Below, in pieces: positions 23,440-36,339 of a stretch of DNA of 64,000 nt (position 1 is its first letter; each line of letters opens with the position of its first letter). Position numbers and translations under genes: made by a program. The stretch is from Alligator mississippiensis (Eukaryota; Chordata; Crocodylia; Alligatoridae): NCBI RefSeq assembly GCF_030867095.1, contig NC_081828.1, forward strand, positions 77,001 to 141,000, given 5' to 3'. Under the pieces are notes generated by a model. The model saw only the letters and a program-made list of their open reading frames with translations, was not told the origin of the DNA and searched no databases.

Positions 23440-25600
23440 TACTTTTGCCCTCCTCTGAACCCTCACAAGGGTGTCCACATCCCTCTTGAAGTGTGGCGTC
23501 CAAAACCGGACAGAGTACTCCAACTGCAGCTCGTCCAATGTGGCATAGAGGGTAAGTATCACCTCCCTGGACCTGTTTGTCCTGCACCTGCGAACGCATG
23601 ATAAAGTGCAGTTAGCTTTACCAATCGCTTTGTCACGTTGACAACTCACGCTCATCTCGGTGTCAACAATCACTCTGAGATCTCTTTCCACTGCTCTGAT
23701 GCTGAGAAAGCTCTCCCGCAGCCTGTAAGCGTGCCAGTGATTCCTTCTCCCTAGGTGCAGCACTTTGCACTCGTCTTTGTTCAACTGCATCCTATTCTGG
23801 TCTGCCCATTTTTCCAACCTGTCCAGGTCCCCACAGATTTGGTCCCAACCCTCTAATGCACTGGCTCTCAAACTTTGTTTTGCATGGACCGCTTGAAAAT
23901 TGCCAAGGGTCTCAGCGGACCACTTAATCTCTGTCACCAGAAAAAAATTAATCAACTGCAGGGCCAAATGCAGAGATTCTCAATTGTTCTGCAACCTTTC
24001 TGAGGACCACCTACATGGAGCTCATGGACCAGTGCTGGTCCAGAGACCACAGTTTGAGGACCTCTGCTTTAGCATGTTAACGTTACCCATAAATTTGGTA
24101 TCATCTGCATATTTGGACAGAGGGCTTTCCACACCCTCATCCAAGTGACCGATGAAGACATTAAACAGCACAGGTCCAAGGACCGAGCCTTGTCAGACTC
24201 CACTGCCCACATCTTTCCAGGTTGATATCAACCCATCCACCACCATTCTCTGGTTATGACACCGAGCCATTTTGCCACCCACCTGATCGTGTAATCATCT
24301 ACGTGACAGCGGCTCAGTTTATTAATGACATTAGAATGAGATACCATGTTGAAGTCCTTCTTAAAATGCAAGTAGATGACATCTACCTCAATTCCTGTGT
24401 CTAAGCATTTTGTGACCTGGTCATAAAAAGAAACAAGGTTAGTCAGGCAGGATCTACCTGCTATGAATATGTGCTCACTGCCCTTCAGCATCCCCCCACC
24501 TTCCAGGACTCCCATAAATGTGATCCTTAATGTTTTCCAAGGTTTTCCTCAGAATAGAAGTGAGACTAACTGGTGTCTAGTTACCCAGATCCTCCTTTCC
24601 CTTCTTAAAGATAGGGACCACATTGGCCCTTTTCCAGCCCTCTGGGACCTGACCCGAGTGCCACGAGTGCTCAAACAGCTGTGCCAGGGCTCCCCTATGA
24701 TGCTGCCAAATCCTTCAGCACCCTTGGCATCTTGGATGAAGATCACGTGGGTCTGCTGACTTAAACACATCCAGTCTTTCCAAGTGCAGGCATAAAACTC
24801 TTCACCAAGTTGGCACAAACACTTGGTGGGCTGGTATCCCTTTTATGCCTGTCTAGCATCCAACTGGGAGATCTGTCCTGATCCATGTTCAGGAATACAG
24901 AAGCAAAAAACTCACTGAAGAGCTCAGCCTTGCCCTGCCCACCCCACCTATCACTATTTGCCCTAGTTTGTCCTGTAGGGTTCCTGTGCTACCCTGCACC
25001 TTCTTTTTACTCCTTATATACCTAAAGAAAGACTTTTTAGTTGTTTTTAATTTTTGTTGCCAGCCCAAGTTCCATTTCTGCTTGACCCTTTCTAACTGCC
25101 CCCCTGCAAGTGCGGGCCAAGTAGGTATACTCCACCTTGATAGATCTCACATGCTTCCACTGTCTATATGCCTCTTTTTTGCCCCTAGGTTTTCCTGCAT
25201 TTCCCTGTTCAGCCAAGAGGGTTTTTTGGCCCCTTTTTCCCCTCTCCTGTGCAACGGGATCATCTTCTTCTACACCTGTAGGATTGCTCCCTTTAGGAAC
25301 AACTGCCCTTCCTGGACTCCCATCTCACCAATGCTCCTGTTCTTCAGTGCCTCGCTAACTAATCTCCTGACCACACTGAAGTCTAGCACTCCTACCCTAC
25401 TGGTTATCTTTTCCACCCTGTGCCAGGTAGTGAATCCAATAAATGGATGGTCACTGTCCCCTAGGTTACCTTGTGTCAGTCGATCCCCTACCAGGTCATC
25501 CCCTGTAGCCAGCACCAAGTCCAGTAAGAGGTCCCTAGTGGGACCATATACCTCCTGTGTTAGATGAAGATGCTCTTTGCAACAGTTAACAAGTAATAAG
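23440..25600 (-). mobile_element. CR1-type LINE fragment 1 (degenerate)
   Basis: Minus-strand CR1 ORF2 remnant running from the endonuclease-reverse transcriptase linker at about 25600 to the conserved end of the reverse transcriptase and part of the 3' region at about 23440. Recognisable peptides are GRSCLTNLVSFYDQVTKCLD, KCL/HLG-type motifs and KANCTLSCVRRC. The first catalytic aspartate motif reads YLHFKKDF instead of YLDFxKAF, and there are several frame breaks, so it is inactive. The terminal 8-bp repeats that end intact CR1 copies are absent. A hAT-like element interrupts it at 23859-24066. Confidence 0.85.
23859..24066. mobile_element. Short hAT-like MITE inside CR1 fragment 1
   Basis: About 208 bp bounded by 'cactggctctcaaac' and 'gtttgaggacctctg', imperfect inverted repeats of the CAGNGGNNCTCAAAC type found in hAT elements. 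CR1 sequence continues on both sides. The 8-bp flanks (ctctaatg and ctttagca) are too diverged to be a convincing target-site duplication. Confidence 0.6.
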
Positions 25601-26920
25601 CCTGCATTTACATCACAAGCAATGGCCTGAGAAAGTACAATAAGAATCTGTTTCTCCAGCCTTCAATACCAGGCTGTCACAACCCAAGGGTGTGATTTTT
25701 GTTTTGTGTGCACTTTGGCACCGCTGAATTATTTTCCCGCCAATTTGAAGCTTTCTTTGCAGGGTGCATTTCTTAGCTGCAGAAAGGAGATGCACGTTGC
25801 AAGGAGTTCCCGCCATTTGTATTAAAATTCGAGCCCCATTATTGGCTTGTGTTAAAATATTCCCACGTGGCAGCTAGCGATTGGCTTGCTAGCCGTATAA
25901 GAGGCTTGAGTGGTTTCCGCCCAAGTCAGAGGACTCCACTAACATCAGGAGAAGGAGACTTCATGTCTTGTGAAGATCTCTAAGCGCTACGGAGCCTATT
26001 GGACCCAGCGTATTTCAGGAAGGCAACAGGGGTCTGATCAGCCTCTAGCCTCTCCCCGTCGCCAAGCGCAATCCTTGACGTATCCCTCTTCCCTGCGCGC
26101 AAAAAAAAAAAAGGATCCACGGAGCCTAGCAAACTTCATGTGAGTCTATTCAGAGCTTTTTGCTTCGAGTACTTTCTTCGGTTGGCGCAACGGGCTCGCG
26201 GTTTAGAGCCTCCAACCGGATTGGGCTAGAAGGTTCATGGGAAGGAACTCTAGTCCGCCTCTCTTCTTTTCTATCTGTAACTGCAACTCAAGCAAGTTTT
26301 CCTGCCTGCACTGCGACCATCTTCGGTGTAAGTAAAATAATCTTGAATCAACCATTACGTGCCCGTGCCTAATTCTAGCATGTCGCCTGCTTTCTCTGAC
26401 CCAGCATGTCCGGGCTGCTGGCCACAGCCCGTGCCGCAAAAAAAGGGCCCCGGATCACTCCCGGCCCGCACACAGGTGAGACCAAAGATGAGTAACTGCT
26501 TCCTGAAAAGGTGGGAAAAAAGCAGCTTAAAACACCAACTGATTTTTGGTTTTGTGACCCTTTGTAAATTAAAATAGGTCTAGACAGCAGAGTAAAAGAA
26601 ACAAAACAGGGCAAGGAGCATTCCCAGGTGGGCAGGGAAAGAGATGAGCAGTGCTCTTCCCTTCCAGAATTGTATTTTTTCCAGGGACACGGGCCCCAGC
26701 TCATTGGCATCTCCCAAGTCCACAGGAAAACAGATTCACTCTCATTCCCAAACTTCCAGGGACACCAATCTGCTTGACACATATCGGAATATCCATTTAA
26801 AAAACAAAGTGAAAACCACATGTAAACATTAGACGTGAACAGAGGAAAGCTTTAAAAGACCTTTGGAAAGTGGAGACAACCTGCTGTTAGCCGCCTCCTC
26901 CCTCCTGCACAGGTGAGAAT
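25590..26920. repeat. Dispersed module X, copy 2 (interrupted by a solo LTR)
   Basis: Sequence on both sides of the LTR at 25675-26472 is collinear with 12780-13305. The left part ends '...tttctccagccttcaatacc' and the right part resumes at 'gatgagtaactgcttcctg'. The right part has the same 'gacctttggaaagtggagac' landmark as copy 1. Confidence 0.75.
25675..26472 (+). mobile_element. Solo LTR, family A copy 2
   Basis: Fossil solo LTR starting TGTCACAACCC and ending CCCGGCCCGCACA, flanked by 'caggc' (25670-25674) and 'caggt' (26473-26477), a 5-bp duplication with one difference. It is about 798 bp and more diverged than the copies at 3166 and 41617. It has a TATAAGAGGC box-like motif at about 25897. 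Confidence 0.8.
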
Positions 26921-26959
26921 CTATATACCAAACATCTCAAACTCCCCTGAAGTTGAACT

Positions 26960-28490
26960 GATGTCCTGCAGTGCTTCCTGAACAACAGGTTTTTTCATTT
27001 ATTTTTCTGCTTAAAAAATTAAAATTTGGTGCTTTGCAAGCTGCTCTCTAGACAGGTTTCAGCATCAGCATAGAAAAGGGGAGTGAGGGGCACTGGCCTT
27101 GAGGGGGGTGTAGCTTGGGAGGGAGGGAAAATGCCATGGGCAGGGCACCAGCATATTACGGCTGCTCAGCGCCACAAAGCCATGTGGGGAGACAGCTGTA
27201 TGGAGACGGACAGTTTTACAACAGTAGTCCTCCTTCCAGATACTCTGCTCCTAAAACCTGTTCCATATGAAACACCATGAGTAGCATGGGCAGATGTGGC
27301 CCATGGAGAAACTGTCTGCCCCTTGGCAGGTACATCAATTCTGTCTTGCCCAATCACTGTCTAGCCTCTGGTGCATCCTGCTGCCTCTGGGCATGCAGCG
27401 GGGTGCGCCTGGACTGCCTCTCCAGGCTGTACAGGCAAAGACAGCTGCTTCCAGTTTCTGCCGCCACTGCCCCAAACCCAAGCTACTGGCAGGGACCCAC
27501 ACGCACAGCTCCAACTCCATCCAGACAGTGCCCGCTCAGGACTAGGCCCGGCAGAGTGGATGAGCACCAGCCCAGCCCAGCCAGAACCCGTGCACACAGC
27601 CCAAACCCCAAACTGCACTGCACCTCCTCTACACGTGCCCACCCACACTGAGCAGCAGCCATAGCTGCTGGAGGTGAACACAAGCTCATGCTCGGGACAA
27701 GGGACAAGTGGCCCCACACCTTTCACGGCTACCAGGCTCTTCTGGGGGCAACTACTATGAGCCTGAGGCTGGACTGCCCTATGGTTCCTTTGGACAGCCG
27801 CCAAGGCCCTGCTGCATGGCCCGGAAGCAGCAGCGAAGGCAGTGGAGACAAGCCCCAGGGCAGCCCACATGTAGACTCTGCACAGCTGCAGGAAGAAGGG
27901 ACTGGCCACCGTGAGGAGGAGTCATGTTTCCGCCATGTCAAGCAACAGCTACTACCACTGCTCAGTGTGCACAGGTTGTCCGGAGCAGGGGCACAGCGGG
28001 CCAGGGTTATGCACACAGGTTCTATCTGGTCAACTTTGTCCAGGGAGTCCAGAGAAGGTGCAGGGTGAGCTGGGGTTGGGGCTTAGGCTGGGCAGTGTTG
28101 GCAGTACGGGGAGGAGCCGTAGGGCACACGGGATCTGGGCTATTCAGGATCGGCACCACTGACCGGCCCGCTTCACCTCCCCAGTACCGCCTCTGTGACC
28201 CACAGGCCCAAAGAGCTGCCGGCCCCTGCCTTACACCAACATCCTGCATATGCGCAAGACACAGGCAGCACAGAGGAGGGGAGAAAAGGAAAACTGAAAT
28301 ACATAAACACCTTAAAGCTGACAGAAGCAAACAGTAGGGGGCAAGGAAGCACCACCTCCACCCTACAACTCTCTAAAGCAAGCTGGAAAACATTGGTGCA
28401 GGCCTGCTGCACGCTGGGACAGAAGATGGGATTTCATGGGAAGCCTTCCAAGGAAGGATGAGACTAGGAGAGGCTGACAGAGGCTGTCAG
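26960..28490. repeat. Composite unit 2: shortened M3 module
   Basis: The left end carries the 'cttcctgaacaacagg' block that also occurs at 30285, 58785, 60518 and 61876. The remainder matches the right half of M3 in units 1, 3 and 4, ending with 'gatttcatgggaagccttcc'. The left half of M3 and all of M0 are missing from this unit. Confidence 0.6.
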
Positions 28491-28817
28491 GTAGGACAAG
28501 GTCACAGGGGCTGGGTGTTGCGCACATAAGGAGGAGTGGCTAACAAGTGCTGAAGACTCAGAGGGCTCAACACCTCCCCCAGGCACAGGGAGAGAGAATA
28601 CAAAGTCTGTGGGGTCTGGGCCCCCAGTATTCTGCAAGTCAAGGGGCAAGCCATAGCTTTTTGAGGGTGCTACCAGCAGTTAGAGGCAAGAGCTGCAGTC
28701 AGCGGAGGTGTTACCGTTGGAGCAGGGCACGTGAATGACGTGCCTCCAGGCAGAAGCCTAGGCAACTGCTGGTACGTTCTGTCCGCTTGGCGTGTCAAAG
28801 CAGGAACACGTACTCAC

Positions 28818-28984
28818 CTGTGGTGCTTTGGCTGTTTCCAAGGGACCGCCACACCCGTCTCAGTTTCCAGAATGACCCTTGCAGACACAACAGCTCCTGG
28901 GGGCCCTTCTGCCCCAAGTAACATTTGTCAAACTGCAGCTCACCACTGATATGCTGGTGCCAAGGACAAGTGCATGAGGAGAGC
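28818..28984 (-). ncRNA. Type 1 recurring exon, copy C
   Basis: Minus-strand block of 167 bp with both splice sites (acceptor pyrimidine tract ending TCTGAG, donor CACAG|GTGAGTAC). The sequence follows the other type 1 copies with short indels, and the frame used by copies B and F is closed here after about 14 codons. It is best viewed as a spliced but non-coding or decayed copy. Confidence 0.45.
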
Positions 28985-29104
28985 CTCAGAGAAAGGGCAC
29001 ACCCATGTTAGACCGTTTCACACGAGTGAAAATGTACACGCTGTTAACCGCACCGCAGTGGATAAGACGACCGCCATGGGCCGACCCAGCACGTTTCCAT
29101 TAAG

Positions 29105-29605
29105 GGTACCCAAATCACTACACAAATATCATCACTTATCTATACACATTCCTACAAAAAGGGTTTCCAAATCCCCAGAAAATTTCCCTGACACAACCTG
29201 ACCATATTTCCATACGCTTGCCCAATTGCCACGCAATTTTCCACACATCCTACAACAAACCAGTCCCCTAAAAACCCTCCCAACTCACCCTAACATTACC
29301 ACACCATATCCACATAGAAAATCACCATATCTCTAAACACAGTTCTACAAACTACTCCTAGAGTAACCAGTTTTAAATACAGAGCCACTGTGTTTTCAAG
29401 GAAAGGAGCTATCATCACACACAATTCCCAGTTTCCCACAGCAAAAAACACATTTCCACATACATCCAGAAAAAAGGCCCCAAATCCCCAGCTTTCTCCC
29501 CAAAGTCTCCATATTTCCCCAAACGTTTCCACAGAAACGCCCCAAATCACCACATTAAATGACCAACTTCCCACCCACAAAATCACCGCACTGCCAGAAA
29601 AAGGG
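29105..29605. repeat. A/C-rich TTTCCACA satellite, array S2
   Basis: About one higher-order unit of the satellite seen at 18461-20395, in the same position relative to the type 1 exon (right of it) and to a CpG island (left of it). Confidence 0.8.
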
Positions 29606-29619
29606 ACACAGCCCCCAAA

Positions 29620-30080
29620 GACACCCCCGTGTCCTGCCCCCGCCGCTGCCGAACGGGGCCGGGCCGGGCGCCCCAGGACAGCGGCGACGACCGCGGGGCC
29701 AGAGGCAGGCGGCGCGGGGCAGCGTCCCGCCAGCACCGGCTCTGCAGCTCCCGGGCTGCGGCACCGCGCACCCCGCACGTGCCCCGCTCCCACGTGGGTC
29801 ACAAAACCAAGGTCCCCCCGGCGCCGCACCAGGGTTCGAAGGAGAGCGCGCTCGGTGCTGCCCCCGGTGGCTCACGCCGGGCACTGCAGCGGGGGAGAGA
29901 AGCGGGGGGGCGGACGCTCCTGAGGACGGCTCAGTGCTGCTCTCCTGTGGTCACGCCGCGCATTGCAGCCAGCGGACAAGGACGGGGACAAAAGCAGCTC
30001 CACGTGTCCTCCTGTCCCTGCAGCCGGGCGCGGAGCCGGGACAACGGCGGGGAGGGGAGAATCGCTCCGTGCTGCCGCGG
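29620..30080. promoter_or_regulatory. CpG island of unit 2
   Basis: CpG-dense block immediately right of satellite S2, as in units 1, 4 and 5. Open frames across it on both strands are compositional. It is a likely promoter for the minus-strand unit, but no transcription start can be placed. Confidence 0.55.
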
Positions 30081-30374
30081 GGCTCCCGCTTCTATTCTAC
30101 ACGCAGCACGCGCACTGTATACACATCTGCACACGCATCCCACCTCCACGCATTTCTGTCATGACAAGGACGTAGAATACGAATAATACCGGCAATTCTT
30201 CGCCCCCCCGCACCGGGCTCAACACGGTACTTATGTTAAAGCAAGGATCCCCACTCTCCACTGGAACAGATGTCATGCAGTTCTTACTGAACAACCTTTT
30301 TTTCATTTTTTATTCACTTTAAAACAGGGAAACACCGTGCAAACCTTGCTAGGAACGACACACCTCAGAAAGGA

Positions 30375-30860
30375 GCCCACAGGCAGAATCGGGCCACACG
30401 CGGGGCACGCGGCCTTCGGCCAAAGGGCCACCCCCCGCCCTTCCAGGTGCCCGTCCCGACCCGGCCCCGCACAGCCCACGCCGCGCCCTGCCAGCGCAAC
30501 GGAGCCGCTGAAGATCAGAGTCGGACCAATCAGCACGCAGTTGTGTCTACTCCTCCTACCAAACCCAACAGCCAGTCAGAATGCGGAGAACGAGACTTCC
30601 TCCTGGACCCGCCTCCACCGGCAGAGGCCAATCAAAGCGAGGAAGGTCGGAGTCTCCGAGACCCCGCCCATACAGCTCTTCCACCCAATCGCGACTCGCC
30701 TCAAGGCGGCCAACGGGAACACGCGCCTCTGATACCGGCCCTGCCGCGCGCTCCAGGACACGCCCCCAGCCCCGGCTCCTCTGACGATCGCTGGCGGGAG
30801 CCGCACGCGGGACCGACCTTTTCCGTGGGGACAAGAACGGGGAGCGGGGGCTGCGGGTCA
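30375..30860. promoter_or_regulatory. CCAAT-box promoter module P1
   Basis: GC-rich module with CCAAT-type boxes near 30526, 30571 (variant), 30628, 30685 and 30709, spaced about 20-60 bp, with GC boxes (GACCCCGCCC-type) between them. Its order and spacing match modules at 58081, 59210 and 60730. NF-Y is the usual binder of such boxes in TATA-less promoters. Which strand is transcribed is not evident, because a type 1 exon lies to the left and a type 2 exon to the right. Confidence 0.6.
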
Positions 30861-32470
30861 GCAGTGACGGCATCACAAAACAAGTGGAGACGAAGAGCTG
30901 GGAGTCAAGGGCGTTAAAGCATCTCACTAGCATTGGCTGCGGGGGCGGCAGCAAGGGGCATTCCCCAGGACCAGGCTCCTCCCACACAAGCCAGAAGCAC
31001 AGGGACCCCCAGTGCCCTGCCCCAGACATGTATGAAACCCCTCACTGGTTTGTAACCCAATTCGGACCAGTGCATCCTGGTCCCTGCTCCTTTGCATTTC
31101 AAACCCAACCATACCATAAAGTTCCCCCTGGCTCTGTGCTCAGGTGACTGCGCCTGTACAGGCAGTGTCATGTCACCCAGGGGGAAACCTGCACCCAAAC
31201 CTCATGGGCTAAAGCTCAGGCATGGAAGAATGGTTGTACTGTGACCCACTCAACCTCCCGCAACAATGTGTTTCCCTGGGATCTCACAGAGGGCAACACA
31301 GAGCCATCCCCTCACCTCTAACCCTTACCCCATTTGCCTTCCACTGCTGCAGATGTGTAGGCACTTCGCATGATGCTCTGTAGAGGGGTTTCAGCTGAAC
31401 TCCGTAAGTAAATAGTTCTGACTGGAGGCCTATGTACACCCTCATACACCACCTCCCAGCATACACAGGAGACAGGAGGGCTACGCAGGGGCAGCATATA
31501 CAGAGGAGAACAGAAAAGGAGCACTGGGACAGACAAGCAACTCCAAGCTGAAAAAATGAAGGAGCGTGCAGGCAACGAAGGCTCTTTCCCACCCACCTCA
31601 CAATTCTCCAGTTGCAGCTAGGAAATACTGGTGTAGCCCCACTGCACATTGTGATGGGACAAGGGTTTTTATGGGAGCCAGCATGGGAAGGCTGAGACAG
31701 AGGCTGACAGAGACAGCATGGTCATATGCCCTCTGGTGTTGGCCACAGGAGAATGAGAGTCTAATACGTGCTGATGCTGGAAGAGGTCCAAGTGCTCAGC
31801 ACCTAATCCAGGCACAGCAGGAAACAACAGGAAGGCTCTGGGTCTGGGCCACTAATATCAGCCTAGCCCAGGGCAGGCCATTGCTTTTGCAAGGCGCTCT
31901 AGTAGTTCAGAGGCAAGAGCTGCAGTCACTGCAGGTGATACCTTTGGACATGTGCAAGCAAACAACGTGCATCCAGTGAGAAACCAAGGCAACTACTGGC
32001 ATGTTGTGTTCCATGAGGGTGTCCAAGGCAGGAACATGCACTCACTTGCTGCCAGGGTTGGCTCGGATCTTTTCAAGAGATTAGCGCAGGCCGCATAACC
32101 CTGTCTCTCTACAGCCTGCACAGGGACCCTTTGCAGACGTGTCAACTGTCGGGGGCCCTTCTACCCGACATTTTGGAGCCAATCGTCACACTGAACCTCT
32201 TCACCAATAACCTGGTGCCAAGGACAGTTGCACAAGGACTAGCCTGTGAGAAAGGGTGGATCCACATCAGACACTTTCACACGATGTAAAACGCTCACAC
32301 TGTTAACCACAACACAGATGACAGTAACAGGATCCTGCTCCCGGCCTCGGCCATTTTCAAGGCACCTAGACTAAGCTGCAGAAGTGCTGCTAAGCAGAAA
32401 GCTCGAAGCCTTCTTCTCACTGAACGCAGCATGAACCCTTGCAGATATGACAACTAACTTGCCCAGCAAA
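30861..32470. repeat. Composite unit 2: M4 module
   Basis: Collinear with 21600-23340 ('caccagg/gaccaggctcctccc', 'gtgtcatgtcacccaggg', 'gagacaggagg', 'ccattttcaaggcacc'). It holds the type 2 exon copy D. Confidence 0.7.
32046..32243 (-). pseudogene. Type 2 recurring exon, copy D (frame broken)
   Basis: Minus-strand block of 198 bp with a good acceptor (CTTTCTCACAG) and a donor reading CAA|GTGAGT. The first 29 codons follow copy B (ASPCATVLGTR...) and then the frame closes; a second stop follows. The splice sites have therefore outlasted the reading frame. Confidence 0.45.
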
Positions 32471-32489
32471 TAAAGGAAGGGCCCGAGAG

Positions 32490-33310
32490 GGGAGTGGGCA
32501 GGGGCCTGACTCCCTGCCACTGCACACACTACCAGGGAGAAATGGGAGCACATGCCCCCCAGATTTGCACGTTGGGTGGTGGCAAGCTGCCCGCAACATG
32601 CTGTATCTTCCCAGACTGCTGGCCTCTCCTGGGGCCCTCTCTGGCCCAGCAGGGCACACCCAGCATGGCAGGGCAGTCCAGGGTGGGGAACATCATTGGC
32701 ATTGCTGCGAGTCCTGCATCGCAGTGACAAGGAGCCCCCTGCCCACCAGCCAGCAAGGGTGGCAGTGTGGAGGTGCGGTCCTTGGTCCCGGTGAGAAGGC
32801 ATGGGGTGCCTCACCACACTGGCGGAGGGTTCGCAATAGTGGCAACAAGCTTTGCTCTGCCCTGCTGTGACGGGTCCTACCCACTGGGGCAGGAGGGCAG
32901 GGTGCCGAAGCCCACAGCAGGCAACCCCCATTCAGCACCCCCACCTCCCACAGGGACCAATCCAGCTGTGCAACCCATGAGAGAGGGGAAGCTGGGCTCC
33001 ACACTCTCCGCTCCACTCAGGCTGCAGCAGCCGCCACCTTCTACATCCGGCAGCCAGACACAGGTGCTGCTGTGGGGGGCAGGAGCCTGCAGATCTGGGT
33101 CCCCAGTCATCTAGTCTGGGAGCACCGGCAGGGCCAAAGGGGCTGTGGGTGGAGAGTGAGGGGTTTGGGGGGGGGAGGGGGCTGCAGCATATCACAGATG
33201 CTCATCGCCACAAAGCCAGGCAGGGGGACAGCTCCTCCTGGACCCGCGTCCCAGTGAACAACGGGGGCAGGGTGAGCTCTGATGTTCCATGATAAAAAAC
33301 CCAAAGTCAC
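32490..33310. repeat. Composite unit 3: M0 module
   Basis: Matches 14640-15560 and 40440-41130 in order, including 'ccactgcacacacta', 'cagactgctggcc' and a right end with 'gccacaaagccaggcaggggga', which also occurs near 27170. No conserved reading frame. Confidence 0.6.
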
Positions 33311-33384
33311 ATGCCAAGATTTATAGCTATTTAGAATTTATTTTATGATAGTGATTGAGGCACTGGTAGGAGTCCCAATTACTC

Positions 33385-33421
<37 letters not shown>
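33385..33421. repeat. (CA)n microsatellite
   Basis: Perfect CA dinucleotide run of about 37 bp, absent from the corresponding place in units 1 and 4. Confidence 0.95.
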
Positions 33422-33423
<2 letters not shown>

Positions 33424-33925
33424 CATTGCAATAACAGAAAAAGGAAGGTTTGGGTGGGGGTTTAAATCAGAGAACTTGTGATTTTTTAATTTATATTTTA
33501 ATAAAAAAAACCCAGCCTGTCTAGTAATAAGTTAAAAAAAAAAAATCCTACTTTCCAAGAATTCTGGCTCTAAGCTTGCCAAATTGTTCCAACCATAAAA
33601 GTGCTGTAGTCCTGCCTCTCAAAAGACTGAACGGTATACCCGGCTCTTAATAGCCTGCATCACTGAGTAAAAAACCTTCTATGTAAAGGGTTCCATCGTA
33701 CACAGGTGAAACTGTATAAAGGAAAGACAGCTTTTAACCTGCCAGTCTTTCCAGTGCTGAGTAGCAATGGCTACAAATGTGGCACTGAATATGCTGAGAT
33801 CAGCCAAGGAAATCCTGGGTTAAACTCACTGCTAGTATCTAAAAGGTAAAAAAATGTTCATATTTCATACCCCCATTCATACTCTCAGAAGCAATATCTG
33901 GGAATTTTTATCTGGAATGATTATA

Positions 33926-34211
33926 CAGCAAAAGCTTTGTTAACCCGCATGAGTGGAGGTGGTTGGGGGGGGGGGGGGGGGGGGGGGGCGGAGCAGGTAT
34001 CTAAAATGTCTGGTTATCTGAGACAGGGGTTTTCATCTTTTTTGAAAACCCCTGAAGAGTGGGGGGAGGGGAGATGGTGGCACCAGCAGTACAGGGTGGC
34101 AGGTGGCAGCCACCACGTGCGAGCTTTCCCTCCCGCCTCCTGCAGCCAGCCAGGAACTCTGGTTAATAGTGTATTCCGGATAGTGAATGCTGGTTAACAC
34201 AGCTTTTACTG
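33926..34211. mobile_element. Pogo/Tigger-like MITE
   Basis: About 286 bp with inverted terminal repeats: the left end CAGCAAAAGCTTTGTTAACC pairs with the reverse complement of the right end, CAGTAAAAGCTGTGTTAACC. The flank is TA on the left and CA on the right, consistent with a decayed TA duplication. Units 1 and 4 lack it at this point, so it is private to unit 3. A run of 26 G (33963-33988) lies inside. Confidence 0.75.
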
Positions 34212-34853
34212 CACTTTGGTGTCAAATGAGGCCCCTCAATGCAAAGCCATATTTTGTGACTGCTAAAGTACCAAGAGTCTGTATTAGTCCATGGGGAAGA
34301 GTCTTAGGGAGTCCTGAACAACCCTCCCCCCTCTTTTTTTGCTACACGACATTACCCCTCCTTCCATTCTCTGAACCCAGAAACAGTTCAGTCTATCACA
34401 TCAAGAGTAGCATGTCAGAAAAATTTCAGGGGAGCTGAGATGTATAGTCCAATGATGACATCCAATGCTAATGGGGTGACTTCAGGTAAGAACAAAGGTC
34501 CCAAGCCCTAACTGGCTTCCCCTGCTCTCTACAAAATGGGCCAAGAAATCCTTATCTCAGAGAAGGGGGCTGGAGTACAGAAATTTCAACCTGAACTCTA
34601 CAAAACCCCAAAAGAAAAAATGTGGGATTCTGGAACTGGCCTCAAACCTGAAGGACAGATTGCGAGAGGCCCTGGCACTCGCCCCCTGGTACTAAGTAAG
34701 TCTATGTATTCTTTGCTGTATGTAGCTGCTCTGGCCAAAGGTCCCTGATTACTAACATCCCAATAATCTGGTGTACATTTTATGGAGGAACTTGCTTTGC
34801 CTTGTCTTCTACTTCTCCAGAGACATCCTGGGTGTAACGTGTATTTGATTATG

Positions 34854-35755
34854 CCGGGGTGGGCAACATATAGATCAGAGTCTGGATGTGGCCCATGGAG
34901 GGACTTTGTTTGGGCCAGGGCAGGCCCTCAGTCCTACCTGACACAGGCGTTGTCCAGCCCATGACGCAACCCGCCGTCCCCTGCCCACACAGCAGGGCTG
35001 CAGCTGGACAGCCTTTCTAGCTCTGACGCAGCTCTGCCCCCATCCACCCTGCTCCTGCTTTGGACTTGGCAGACAGGACCATCTCCAGACCAGCCAGAAC
35101 CCACGAGCACAGCCCCAACCCTGGCCTGCCCTACACATGCTCCAGAGTCATCTACCCATTGTGAGAAGCAGGAGCAATAGCAGCGGCAGCCAAGCAGAAG
35201 CTGCTACTCAGCACAAGAGAACAGTGGCCTGACACACTTCTCAGCTGCCAGAACCTTCTTGCTGCAGCTGCTCAAAGCCAATGTCCAAACTGCCCTGCAG
35301 CTCTGCTAAGCTGCCACCGCTGCCCTGCTGGGCAGCCTAGATGTGGCAGTGAGGAGCCGCAGGGCAGCCCAGGTGGGGACCCCTAATAGCTGCAGCAAGA
35401 AGGGCTTGGCCAGGGTGAACAGGAGGGGGCCACATTTCTCCGACGTGCAGCAGCAGGTTCTGCACAGCTGCTGCCACTCCTCAGCATTGGCAGGCACCCC
35501 AGAGAAAGTGCATGAAGGGCCAGGATGAGGAGTGTGCATGCAGGTTTCAGCTGGTCCACCCTGGGTAGGGAGATTTTGGAGTGGGCTCGGGGCAGGCCAG
35601 AGTCGGGGCTGGGACTGTGCACTATTAGCGGTGGCGGGGAGAAGGCACTGGGCGCATGAGCTGCAAGCTATTCAGAGTGGGCAGTGTTGACCAGCCCGCT
35701 GCAGCTCCTCAGAACTGCCTATCTGGCCTGCAGGCCCAAATACTGGGCCATGCTT
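34854..35755. mobile_element. Old hAT-like non-autonomous element, unit 3 copy
   Basis: Left end 'ccggggtgggcaacata', followed by 'ggatgtggcccatggagg', matches hAT terminal sequence. The right end near 35755 is degraded ('gcccaaatactgggccat'). It occupies the same position as in units 1 and 4. Confidence 0.45.
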
Positions 35756-36339
35756 GGCTTACACCAATGTCCAGCATATACACAAGACAGTAGTAGCATA
35801 AGGAAAGGTAGAGGGAAAAAGGGGAACTAAAACAGATAAACAGCTTCAAGCTGAGAGAAGCAAGGAGCTGGGGGGGTCAGAAGCAAGGAAGCTTTCTCCC
35901 CACTCTCCTGCAACTGTCTGAGGGAAGCTGGGAAACAGGGGTGCAGGCCTGCAGCAGACTGGGACAGAACAAGGGATTTCATAGGAGGCCTTCAGAGGAA
36001 GGATGAGACTAGGAGAGGCTGTCAGGTAGGACAGGGTCACAGGGGCTGGGTGGCTAACAAAAGGTGAAGCCTGCAGAGATCAAAGTGCTCAACACCTCAC
36101 CCAGGCACAGTGAGAGAGAATACAAAGCCTGTGGGGTCTGGGCCCCCAGGATCCTGCGAGCCAAGGGGCAGGCCATTGCTTTTGGAGGGTGCTAACAGCA
36201 GTTGGAGGGAAGAGCAGCAGTCACTGGAGGTGTTAGCACTGGAGCAGGGCACACGAATGATGTGCGTCCAGGCAGAAACTGAGGCAACTGCTGGTGCGTT
36301 CTGTCCGCTGAGTGTGTCAAAGCAGAATCATGAACTCAC

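Larger units (their letters stand above)
33440..36030. repeat. Composite unit 3: M3 module
   Basis: Collinear with 15590-17930 and 41150-44110 ('gcactgaatatgctgagatcagc', 'caacctgaactctacaaaacccc', 'ctacttctccagagacatcc'). It is interrupted by a pogo-like MITE at 33926 and contains the shared hAT-like element at about 34854-35755. Confidence 0.75.

Noticed and set aside
33963-33988. G run as a functional quadruplex
   Set aside because: A 26-base G homopolymer inside a MITE may be slippage or an assembly artefact; nothing else supports function.
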